NCBI RefSeq assembly: GCF_040581485.1
Contig: NC_090132.1
Coordinates: 18,781,411-18,845,410, forward strand
Length of the DNA: 64,000 bases
Origin: Linepithema humile
Lineage: Eukaryota > Arthropoda > Insecta > Hymenoptera > Formicidae
Direction of reading: 5' to 3'
The notes under the pieces were generated by a model. The model searched no databases. It was not told the DNA's origin and saw only the letters and a program-made list of their open reading frames with translations. This document shows, one piece after another, positions 53,001 through 64,000 of this stretch (within the stretch, counting starts at the first letter, position 1; every line of letters starts with the position of its first letter). A program made the translations under genes and the position numbers.

Positions 53001-56000
53001 CTATCCACTTACCTGTCTGCCCTGTTCGGGCGAGGGGCCGGCTTACCTCCGCGCGCAGGTAAATCTCGTCCTCTCACGGTATTCGCCTCTCCTCCCCCCC
53101 CCCTCCTCCCCGCCGTCCGCTTCTGGACTCCTCGGGCGTGATCGTTCGGACGATCGGGCTTTTATATTAATTGAAAAACACTCGAGGAATTTTCAACTTC
53201 TTAGCCCACCATGCGATTTGTCTTCAACCATCCCTCTTTCCGCCTGAGTTATTTTTAAGTAGCTATGAATTTAATACTGTTCCATTCTGAAAGATTGCTC
53301 CTGCCCCTGTCAAGGATTATGCGCAAAATGCTTAGGACTAGTCATAAAAGACCCCCGTATAACAGTTAGTGCAAAGAGGAAATAAATGAGAAAAAATAAA
53401 GGAAAAACAAGATATTTCTTGTTACGCGACTGATCGATTAAAAGATACTTATTCGTAAGATGAGTTAAGAAGGTTTATAAAAAATATGTAAAAGCACAAA
53501 GGAAAAAAATTGTGTAAGAAACAATGGCGTCTTCATGTTCTCACGAAAAAAAAATCAGAAATTTTATTAGGTAGGTAGGTGCAAAAAAAAAACTGTGAGC
53601 TCATAACATATCACATTAAATGTTTCTTCATCCGCTTAAACAAAGAGGCGACACCGAAAAATTCCAGCTGTGAACCGAGCTATAATCTTGTGACCGCCTA
53701 TAAGGGAAAGGGTTAATAGAAAATAAAAGGATAGAAGAAATAGATATCCCTTGAGAATATTTATCCCTTGGATTATCCCGACATCGGTATTTGTTGCTGT
53801 TTGTGTAGTATGAAACTATGCAATTTTCTCGAGACACAGATTACTGAAAATTCCGTCGGTCTCGCATTGCAGGCGCCTAACGGCGCGTGAGAGTGGAATG
53901 AGGGCTTTATGGTAGCAGGTAAAGCAAAATGGCGATCGGAGTTCAGGATCGGCCTGCGGATCGGCGACAGTCCGATATCTGTTTGCCCGCATGAAGTGCG
54001 TTCGAGCGCGTTACAACTCAAACCTTTTAGCCGGCTGTTTGCACGGCGCTTTGTATTCTATTTGTACAACCGCTTAAACAACTCGGCCTGGACGTAAGCC
54101 GCATTGAAGCCCCCTCGAGCGAGTTGTGCGAACCCTCGAGCGGAGTCGAGGAGGCCACTTTCATGACGAGCTCACGTCGATGCTCATGTCAATGCTTTCC
54201 CGATGCGTCTACAAGCTTAGTTTCTCTACATATTTCCTCTTTTCGCCCGAACGTGATTCTTCAGGTGCATCAGTATCTCCCGGCTTTATTGCTCGCTGCT
54301 TATTTAAATTTTCTGAATCCTATCTTCTTCACATCTTTCCGAATCTATCGACTGTTAATAATGCGATCCTTGGACAAATTGATATCTTTCTCTCGATGAA
54401 AGAGTCCACGAATAAAAGTTTGAGGATGCGCGATAATTCAAGACGCGAATACTTTGATTAATTGTAAGCTTCGGCAAATATTATTCTTATTTAAAAATTT
54501 CGTAGAGATAATTTCTTGCGTATATCAGTAGCAATATCAGCCCTTTTGCAGAATACGTAAAAAAGATTTATTAATTTAGCAAATCACATTACTGAGTTTC
54601 TAAAAGTGAGAGTCTACTCTATATCGCCAGGAATTTTCTCAGAACGCTCTGACCTCGATGTCGATCGTTATCCCTGAAAGAACATCGCGATGATGTCGTG
54701 AGAAACCGCCGGATTCCACAGAGACGCCACGGTATCTGCGGTATATTGGTACAAATGGGGAACGCGAACGTTGGGACGAAGTCGGCGGAGGGCACCGAGG
54801 GGAGGTGGATTGGTAGCGATTAACTCTTACTTAAGAGGCACCTTCGCTCTGGCCGGCGTCACTTCGGAGATGTCGTGCAACAATGGAGCACTTAAACGCC
54901 GCGAAAGCTTAAGTCATCGTAACGGCCAATCAGCGGGGCACTGCCTCCCCAATTATCTCAGGGCAAAACAATTAAACGCGACCTGCGGCTGCCTCCCGGG
55001 ATCGCGCTAATGCCCGCCGCCGTATAAGACGGGATTCGGGACTTGTGGCTTGTCCGGCAAGGACAAAGAGATGTGCATCTTCATCCAATTAGGCGATAAT
55101 GGAACACAGACATGCGTTTTGCCACGGGGCGCGACGGAGATGATTCCCCAATCGTCCGGCGATCTACTCTCCCGCGTGCCGCACGTTTTTGCGCTGCACC
55201 CCGCTTCTACACTCCGCGTTGATGCCGCGGAATAATGCCTTTTTTGCCACGGTAATTTGCAACGGGCATCACATGTCGCCTCTTGCGTGTTGATTTCTAC
55301 TTGTCATTGATATCAAGTTTTCGAGGAAAGAGAAAACGGGACAAAATTGTCGATCGATGCTAAATATCTAAACTTTAGATCTTACAAAAAGATAAGGAAT
55401 ATGTATTGGAAGTCTAATCCTACGTGGAGAATTTTTGCAAGCTTCGTGTATTGATTTATTATATTTCGAAATTCTTCGACAGATTCAGAATTTCTGTCCT
55501 CCCAGAAATAATGTCGCGCCTACTTACACTTTGCAATATTCAATATTAAGTATTGAATATTCATCGATGTGATGAGCACACCTCGATGAAAGCGATGAGT
55601 TGAAGTTGCACAACATTCCTTCAGTTGTGGGATAGAAAATTAAGTTACACCGGTATACGATTTACTATAACACAAAGAAGTGCCCTCGCGGAGCGAGGTG
55701 AGTCAGCGCGTGGATCTCCTTGAAAATTCGAATGACCGATCGATCCGGAATGGCCCAACGATCGGGACGAATTAGGCGCACGAGATGTTGTGACAGAATT
55801 TCATAATCGCCCACCGTGATTCGAATCCCCCCCCGGTTAACTGCGGGAGCGTGAGATCGATTCGTATGGCCCGGCGTACGCCGGACTCCCAGTTTCATAT
55901 ATGTACCGTATAATACTACGAATACCACGTGGATACGCGCACCGTCATCGATCATCGAAGTCAGGGAACCTTCGACCTTTTAATAGCCAACTGATTCCGG

Positions 56001-56268
56001 AATGGTAGTCCGCAGAGTGAATAACCCGAAACAAATGGATCCGCGCGATTTCGACTCCTGTAGCTTGCTTATCGCGAACAATTTTTTTTTTTTAACATGT
56101 TCGCAGCGCAGAACATGATGTATATCTAAGTGAATATCGAAAAGAAAACAAAAAAGGTTTGGGATTTGTAATTCGAATGTTGCACTAATTTATTTATCGC
56201 AATGTGGTATCCAAAGCAACTGCTATACTACTTCGATAATGGAAGCAACTAGGAAGTACCTAATGAAA

Positions 56269-56370
56269 ATTTATTTCTGTCTTGATAAAAGTAATAAAAC
56301 GATGAAATAAGTAGCTAATAATTAGTTTAATTAACTAATTATTTTATTACTTCCAACAATACAGAAATAT
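56269..56370. repeat. inverted repeat with perfect 11-bp core
   Basis: AATAATTAGTT (56317-56327) pairs perfectly with AACTAATTATT (56333-56343) over a 5-nt loop. Further out, ATTTCTGTCTTGATAAAAGT and its neighbours (56272-56299) match the reverse complement of 56344-56368 after a bulge of about 17 nt. AT-richness raises the chance background, but the outer arm match (TATTTCTGT and AAGTAATAAAA) is specific. It may be a decayed MITE. Confidence 0.5.
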
Positions 56371-59300
56371 ATGAGAAAAGCTTCTGAATTATATATTTTT
56401 AGACACTTTGCACTTTCAATTAATATTGCATATAAAAATTCAGTAAGTACACCAATGTATAATTCAAACAAATTGATTACTAAATAATGTAGATTACTAA
56501 ATTAAATACTAAAAAAATTTTAATGTTTGATTTCGTTCTTCTATTTAATGTATCAGATGTTTCAAAAATAGTTGTAACTGCTATTTCGAGAAGAAAATGT
56601 ATATTTTACGAGCAGGCTTCACCGTTAAAATGTTTGGATGCCAACAGCAATAAAATTATTGCTGACAGCAATAAAAAACTATTACATTGGCAGGCTGACA
56701 GCAGAGATATATACACTCGCCCTTCGGCCGCAAATGTCTTCGATTTGCCTAAGTAAATGAAAGGGCCATAAACACGTGCTAGGTCTTTCCGACCCGACAT
56801 TAGCATCGCTATCAAGGAACCATCGGCCTGTGTGATTGCTTAATCCTGCGTAGTACAGGCGTGCAAGTCGGTCCTGGGAACGAAATCCGAGCTCTCGATT
56901 GCTGTTATATACCGTGCAATAAAAAAACTATTCTCGGAATATCAAATTACAATGCACAATTTGTAAATTGCCTGATTGCCTGTGTAGCGCAGTTGATATT
57001 ATCACTTCTATAAAACGTTTGGCAACTATCACAACTTTAAAACAAAATTTTAAAATTTACAATTTGCCTACTTTAATCATACATATTTTATAAGCGCAAA
57101 TTAAATTCTTTTTGGAAATTAACATTTTAAAACGTGATAATTACATCGACAAATTAGCGTTTAACTGCAGTTTACTGTGATGTCTTTTCAAATAATTTGT
57201 GAAAGCACGAATTTTAATTTTTTTTTATCGATAGTATAGGAAATTATATGTGAAAAATATAATTAAATAATTATTGATTATATTTGTATATTATCTACAT
57301 TTCCGTTTTTATGCGAAATCATTTTAATAGCGTCAGCGGATAGCTGTTATTTATAAATAACGTGAGAAACAGCGTACCATTAAAGAATTATCTCATTACG
57401 AATTCTATTGATTTTACAGGCTCGAAGAGCTTTAAACTCGAAGACTATTTTGAACGCTGAGGCGCCGATTGCCCAGTGGAATTTAAAGAGGACTCCTCCA
57501 CCTTCCAGTAAATATTTGCTAGAAACGTGGTCGGGAAAACTGTATGTCATTCGAGCCAACTTCGAGCTCGCACCGTTACAAGTGCATTGCAAATATGAGA
57601 CCTGTCTATACGTCGACACTGATTTTCACAAAGAAATCTATCCTATCAGTTTTCACATTCGTCAGATTCGGAAAAATTGTAGAGAATTACTTGAACAATG
57701 TGACTGCTCACGCTTGTGCTTGCTAGTATATTCAAATTGATATCTTTATTTTGTATTTCATAAACTCGGGACAAACTTGCGAGTCAACAGGTGTATCATA
57801 ATGAGACGCGCGGATTAAGTAATTAATCTTTAAATAAGCTATAATTAAATTACATCAATAGAGAGCTAGCTTTCCATCGGAATATAAAAAGATCTGAATA
57901 TGCAGCGTCAAGGGAATTAATTAGAAAGCGTCCTGATCACAGCTGCGATAAGGCAGCGGTCGTTTTGGTTTCACGAAGATGGTGGGCGGGCGGATGGAGG
58001 GAAGAAGAATAGAGGAAAAGACCGTGTTACAAGGCCGGTGATTAAGAGTGTTAAAATCCGCCAGGTGAGAATTGCCAATCATCCATTCTGCAAAACTCGA
58101 CCGACCGTAAAAGTCAAGCACTACGATAGTTGGTCACGCGGACCTGTCGAGGTGCTGAGTCTGCAGGTTGCAGGCAGGTGCCCGCGGGGTAAACTACGCG
58201 GATAAATACATACGCATATACGCGCGCACGCCCGATAATATTTGACTCGAGTGCGAGAGAAAAGGAGGTGCGCCCGGTTTGTTCCTGCCCGTGCTCAAAC
58301 AGAGGGCCTTCCACGGGCCTCGCCGGGCCTTATCTCGATTCTCAAACAAAGGAAATGTCAGTGGTGGAGAGCCACGCTTCCTTATCTGATCCTTTTCTCG
58401 TCGTCACGTCGAAGTCTCGGTTATCCTCCGATCCCGCTTCCGTGTTATTCTTTCGGCTCATATGCCACCTCTGGGATCGACATTCGTTGGCGCTTAATTT
58501 CGACCTTAACGTGCTAGAGAACAGCTAGAGACGAGAGAAACTGGCGCGATTGTTTTCTTAAGATGATAAGATGATCGGGGAGCCCGAGAGAATCCGTACT
58601 TAACAGCTTAACGCTTCAGCCAATTTTCGAAGGACACCGATCTCCCTGAAACGGAGGATCACGCTTAATCTTTTTGTCAGGCTTGTCAAGTTAAGTGTAT
58701 TAGATGTTGCACAGGATAACACTGGAGATTAATTGACACTTTGAAGTAGCAAGACTACAAAAGCACACCTACAAAATATTTAAGATATGATTCACAAAAA
58801 GTTTGAGATATGACTAAAATTTTAGAATGTTTAATGTTGAGTTGATATATAATGAATATAATTCTGTCAGTTGCCATTAGATAAACAATAATTTGTTAAA
58901 AAATAATTTTGTGTAAAAAAAGGAAAAATATTATTGTAAAATACTTTTATATCTTAATATTTTAAGCACTTTGTAGCTATATTTTTTTTTATTGTATAAA
59001 ATTGTTCTACAAAAAATATGCAAATATCTTTTTCAACAATTACGCCACAAAAATAATAATAAAATTGATAATAAAATAATGAAAATGAAATGTATGTATG
59101 CATGTTAAAAAAGAATTAATCGCGATATAAAGTTTATTCCATTTTATAATTGTCTATTTTTTATACGATAATTTTTTAAATAAAAATTTCACATAATTAT
59201 AATGATAAATTGATATAAAATTATAATCAATAACTTTTTACTTTTATTACAGTATGATATCGCCATCTACTGGTTTGATTCTTGATACTATAGCGCTACG

Positions 59301-59321
59301 TATTTGCCTGAAAGGCAAATA
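59301..59321. repeat. perfect 9-bp stem-loop, TATTTGCCT
   Basis: TATTTGCCT and AGGCAAATA flank a 3-nt loop (GAA) in AT-rich DNA. It may be a site for a dimeric DNA-binding protein or a chance palindrome. Confidence 0.5.
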
Positions 59322-60030
59322 TAAAAATTTAAATTAATAATTAAATTTATTAATAAACAAAGAAAGATTATTGATCAATGAATAAGCTCGTAATATAAAG
59401 ATGAAATAATTTGTTCTTTTTTTTTTATAAACTGTCCACATGATAACTGAACAACAGTACCGCTCAGGAATCTACTATGTCGATGATCAAGAATTTCCAA
59501 AGAGATGAATTACCAGCATTCAGTTATTACTGAGATATTGAAGTAAAAATTCGAAACTAAACAATTTCTCAGAACAAAAGTAGTTCCCTTGTTGGTCATA
59601 TTTTATATACCAAGGTACGATTTTGTTAGATAAATACATTGACGTATAATAAAAACATTTTACGCCTACAAGTAATAAATATTACATAAAAAATATATTC
59701 ACTCATTATTAACAATTCATCTAATAATTATTTTATATCAAATTTATACCCTTTATAATCAAGTAATATTAATATTTATTATATATTTCTATTCACGTAG
59801 AAATAAAACATAATTCTACATATTGCAATATGATATAGTTGAACGCTATATATACATGTGTATATTAATTAAGTTCTGTTTGCTTTCCTCCTTCTGCTAC
59901 AAAAAAATTACGAAAATCGATAAATGCTCAGCTTGCAATATGTCAATAATTTTGCAGCAAATCTGACTATTGCAACATATTGCTTCTGCATCCGTATTAA
60001 ACCTATATTCTGCGCTTGCATAATATGATA

Positions 60031-60106
60031 GCAGATTGACGACAGAAATCGAGCAATTTGCTCAATCAAGTCTGATGACAGATTGAAATCAGAAATTGGG
60101 CAGATT
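60031..60106. repeat. degenerate direct repeat with CAGATTGA core
   Basis: CAGATTGACGACAGAAATCG (from 60033) and CAGATTGAAATCAGAAATTG (from 60081) are diverged direct copies. Related CAAATCTGA and AGTCTGATGACAG strings lie nearby. It may be part of a decayed repeat between about 59.93 and 60.15 kb. Confidence 0.4.
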
Positions 60107-60408
60107 TATTGTAATAAATCTAAAATAGGCGGAAATGAAAATCAGACTATATCAATTTACTTAATTTAAATACGTCAATTCCTCGGCATGATAATTCAAT
60201 GGACATTATAAGTTTGTACTTCAATTTACTCTGCGGGGTCTACGGTGATAATTGCACAGTAAAATCAATCCGTAAATAAGGCACAAGTTAACTATTTATA
60301 ATATAACGATCCATCCATGTTGGATCGATGTAACGCGTGTGCGACTCGTCATTTTCTTTACAAAAGAAACCTGACATTTACGAAGTACTCTCGCGCGTTC
60401 GCACGCGA

Positions 60409-60434
60409 AGAGAGAGAGAGAGAGAGAGAGAGAG
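60409..60434. repeat. (AG)13 microsatellite
   Basis: This is a 26-bp AG repeat directly following a CpG-rich TCGCGCGTTCGCACGCG tract. Confidence 0.95.
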
Positions 60435-62000
60435 AAGCTGAGCTAACTTGCTTTCAACCTAATAGGCTCGTTTCTTGACGGATACTCGTTAATAATTGAT
60501 CCCTTGTCAGACATTTTTACGAGTATTCGTCTCAGAATGAACTAAAGAACAATTTTCTTTTTTACAAAAATCAATTATTCTATTATATCTATTATTCTAT
60601 CATATTTCTAACCGTAACTTTAACCTTCGTTATTTTGCCAATATCAGTATAAATATAAAGTACATATGATACATCTTTCTTCAAGATAAAATCTTTATTT
60701 GAGTAGAATCCCTCAGGGTTACAAAAGTCGGAAAAAATCGACTCTGAGGAAAAGACTCGATGATTCATATGAAGTTTTTATGTTTCTGATACTACGGTCG
60801 AAAGCATAAATAATGTGTAATTTATTATTTATTGCATAAACGTTGTACTTTATTTCTTTTACTTTTCTTTTATTACTTCTATTATTTTTTTCTAACTTTT
60901 TTTTGTTATTTCTGTGTCATTTGAAATAAATTTCTTTGAAATGTATTGGATAAATCACACAAGACTTTATCTTGCATATTTTAGACAATCGAGATTAGTT
61001 TTGGAAATATCTTATTTCGTATTTTCTGTGATTAATCTAAGAAATTTATATATGTTTTTGCGGAGAAAAAATATTAATACTGCGTAACTCTTGTTTTACG
61101 AATGTACTTTTTATAAATATATTTTTAAAAAACAATTGTATCTACATATAAAGTGTAATTTCTTATCTACTTAAATGATGAATCTTCCAAATTGTAATTC
61201 ATTCATTAAACTCCACCGCACGAAATTAAAGCAATTAACTTTCAGTCGACAATGCGTATTCTCGGGGTGCAATGAACGACCTTCAGACATCCTTTCACCC
61301 CTGTCGTGTCAATGTCCTGTCGAGCCACCCCTGAACTTAGATTCAAGGATTCGAGGGTAGTTTCCGCTCGAATCGTCCGCTGAATACTTTGTAATGTAAA
61401 TACATAGATTTGTATGTATGCGGGAGTGGCTCTCAAATATTGGCAATGATAGTAAGTCTTTGAAATCGAATGCTGAACTGAACTGATTTGGAAATAAAAC
61501 TGTAATTTGAATCCCATATGTCATTCGTTGCCGAATCAGCATGCGACAACTAAAATCGATACTATTAGATAGATTGAGCTGAAAAAATATAACTGCATAT
61601 TTGAATAAAGGATATTATTATTAATTATGCCTGACCTTTGTCCTTTTATTAATGAAACGATTGTGATAAAAAATAATAACGGTTCTATACATAGGCATGT
61701 TGACTGGAAAATGTAAAAGAAATAGATGTTTCTTACATAACGTATATAAATTTATAACAAATCGTATAAGAATGTAAACAAAAGTTAGACTACACACAGA
61801 CTAGATGTAAATCTTACAATATTTCAATTTCGCAAATTTACGAGCTGTAAAAGAGATTAAAAATAAATAAGATTCTTTCATCCATTTTTGGAGTTTCCAT
61901 ATATTTCACGTTTCGGGTCTCGTTTCTTATTCGAAAGAAAAAGAGGAGGCATATATCTCTCAGGCACGTAGAGCGTTAACCGGTCATTCACTGGGCGCAT

Positions 62001-64000
62001 TAACTCTGCTGTCTAATCGTGCCTAAGCCGTTCGTCTCTGTTGAACCGTGCCCGCAACAATTACCGAACTGCCAAGAAAATCCTCGTAGACCCAAGCGCG
62101 GCAGGTAAGCCGCCAAACTGCAGGACTTTGGACGCGACAGATCGCCGATGGATGCCACGAAGAGACGGCGGGGCTGGTCGAACGAACGAGGAGGAGTGTC
62201 GTCCACGTGGATCAATACCGGGGAGCGTGCAGGCGCCTCCACCTCTCGCGAGAAGCAGTATTCTCGCGCCGCGGACACGCGCCGCACGCTCTCCACTGTC
62301 GGTCCTTCGTTCAGAGGCCCGAGGGCTGACACGGGGACGTCATCGTTCTCTACGTTCTCGCCCCGCGCGGGAAGATGCGACTCGCCTGCCGACCGGGAGA
62401 GAAGGATCCTTAGTTCTCGTGCGCGACGTGCCTTACCCGCTTCCGCTTGCCCGATGCACTTTTCTTTCATCTTCGTTCCGTGACACATCCGGGGACACAC
62501 GAGAGGTACACTACGATTTGTTCGCTCGCGCGTGGGAGAATCTCGTGCGTTATCTATCCCTCTCCTTTATTTTCGATGTACCATTATAAATAGCGCTTTG
62601 ATTTTATCTTTCCGCTTCTATAATACGCCTGGCGCTGACAGCAGATTTCTTAGAACCCGCTTAATTTCGTTCACAAATCGCCTAACTTTAGCGGCTATGT
62701 TTATATTACGGTCAATGCTACGGTCCAAGCGAAAAGATGAGGAAAGGCGAAGAGGCGGAGTTATATATTTCCGATACTTCATCCGACAGTTTATTAAAGA
62801 TGAAATCGTCGGGGATAAGAGAATTGTATTAGTTCTTCAACACGAATTCAAAGCTATTGCGATCTTATTGCGTTGCACTTTCTCAAGGTATTTTTCTTTC
62901 GCGAGATCTTTTTTTCTCTCTTCGCTTCTTTTTTCCTCTATAATATATATTTAACGATAGATAAGAGGTATTCTTTGCCCTCTCCTCCCTCGTTCACGTA
63001 AAATATATCATTTGTGAAAGTTATTATTCTCCGTTTCTTCAAAAAACATTGAAATAGGATATATATTTTTTATTTGTTTAAAAAGAATACTTTAAATGTG
63101 CATTTTTATTCTACTTATGTAAATTTTCTTTATTTTTCTCCATTATTTATACTTGAAAATCTTGTATTGCAATTCTTTTTCCTCCGTTTATTTTTATTTA
63201 AATATACAGATGCTATATACATCAATTAATCAAATCAAATGGTTTAATTAAAAATAAAGATAAATATACAGAATAAAATCCGTAATCAAAAATAGAATTT
63301 GCGATCTTTATGCTGCTCCGTTCTACATAACTTTAATAATTTGTTATGTATTTAATTTTACGACGTACTAGAGAACATAATAGTCTACTCAAAAGTAATT
63401 TATTTCAAGTCTTGTTACTTTAAAACAAAAAAATTTCTTTGCACTCAAAGAAATTATATTTATTTCTAGTTTCGCACTTTTCCTTCTGGCGTGTTGCATG
63501 ACGCATTATTACAAGTGAAAATAAAAAAATAAGGGACTTTTCCAAAGTTTGATTCCTTAACTGTTCTTTTACTTCTCGACCTGCCCACGTAAGTCGAACA
63601 CCTGACGTCGATCGATTACACGTGTATCACGTTAATGATGTCATCCGGACTATTATTATGAGACTTGAACTACTTTTATTTAGATATTAAGAATAATTAA
63701 GAAATATCAACTGCATAACAGATTTATTCTCCTTATATAAGGAATTTCTTAGAAAAACAAATTCATTATTTTCTGTCGCATAGTTACGATTGTGTTATCA
63801 AGATATTTGAAAAATTACAATTTTTCGTATTATAAGCAATTTAAAAATTGTATATAATCTTAATAAAAAATTCTTCAAAACTCTGAATAAACAACAATAA
63901 AATACATATAAAAAATAATTAGATTAAAACATATAATTGAAACAAAATGTGTGACAACATATTTTTATATTACGCGTATTTAAAGCTAAATATTTTGTCA
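62001..64000. other. isolated GC-rich island and AT-rich tail
   Basis: 62.0-62.6 kb is a sharply bounded CpG-rich island in AT-rich surroundings. It has open frames on both strands, the plus-strand frame from 62041 opening at TTG, and a GCAGGTAAGC string at 62101-62110 that resembles a donor site. It might be the promoter or first exon of a neighbouring gene, but no protein motif supports this. 62.6-64.0 kb is AT-rich and featureless. Confidence 0.4.
63432..63455. repeat. perfect 10-bp stem-loop, AATTTCTTTG
   Basis: AATTTCTTTG and CAAAGAAATT flank a 4-nt loop (CACT). It lies in AT-rich intergenic DNA with no neighbouring gene. Confidence 0.6.

Larger units (their letters stand above)
52301..62000. 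other. upstream intergenic DNA, no gene recognised
   Basis: A GA-rich block at 52.3-52.8 kb yields a 194-codon minus frame that is nearly all Ser, Leu and Pro and is judged spurious. CpG-rich blocks lie at 53.0-53.2, 53.85-54.2, 54.7-55.2, 55.7-55.95 and 58.1-58.5 kb. From 58.7 to 61.2 kb the sequence is very AT-rich with short inverted and direct repeats. No gene is called. Confidence 0.5.

Noticed and set aside
57408..57740. 110-codon plus-strand frame after a TTTTACAG acceptor-like site
   Set aside because: It opens at TTG, no protein family is recognised and no donor is evident. A competing open frame lies on the other strand.
62041..62589. 182-codon plus-strand frame in the CpG island
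   Set aside because: It opens at TTG, is Arg/Ser/Pro-rich by composition, and is matched by equally long frames on the other strand.
1..64000. CRISPR arrays, operons, prophage or bacterial features
   Set aside because: The window is animal DNA with spliceosomal introns. No spaced identical repeats of CRISPR type were seen.

Overview
The window is animal nuclear DNA, most likely from a hymenopteran insect (an ant or relative). The reasons are the alternation of AT-rich tracts with CpG-rich blocks, the many (CT)n/(AG)n microsatellites, spliceosomal introns with GTAAGT/GTGAGC donors, and one insect-type Wnt gene. The order-level assignment is an inference.

One protein-coding gene can be supported. 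It is the complete wingless/Wnt-1 gene on the minus strand, in four coding exons at 34747-34647, 27152-26890, 18357-18083 and 17806-17252. Joined, they give a 397-residue secreted glycoprotein with intron phases 2, 1 and 0. Two introns are long (7.5 and 8.5 kb) and one is short (276 bp). Exon 1 is only 101 coding bases and holds the signal peptide. A TATA-containing candidate promoter lies about 660 bp upstream of the start codon. A long CT/GA repeat block lies 0.4-0.55 kb further upstream.

Region by region (wingless reads right to left): 1-17251 is 3' UTR plus about 17 kb of downstream flank with microsatellites and no recognisable gene. 17252-34747 is the gene, with a small Tc1/mariner-like MITE in intron 1. 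34748-35415 is a candidate 5' UTR with two very short upstream ORFs. 35416-64000 is about 28.6 kb of upstream non-coding DNA. It holds a large foldback repeat (about 43434-44165), a compact microRNA-like hairpin (44722-44790), smaller palindromes and a few GC-rich blocks. These flanks are probably regulatory, as expected around a pleiotropic signalling gene, but no enhancer can be proven from one sequence.

The remaining longer open frames are low-complexity, start at TTG or GTG when traced to the DNA, or match nothing recognisable. They are treated as chance. No tRNA, rRNA, CRISPR array, complete transposon with a coding frame or viral gene was seen. No clearly novel multi-gene system is present; the most interesting undescribed objects are the foldback repeat and the microRNA-like hairpin upstream of wingless.
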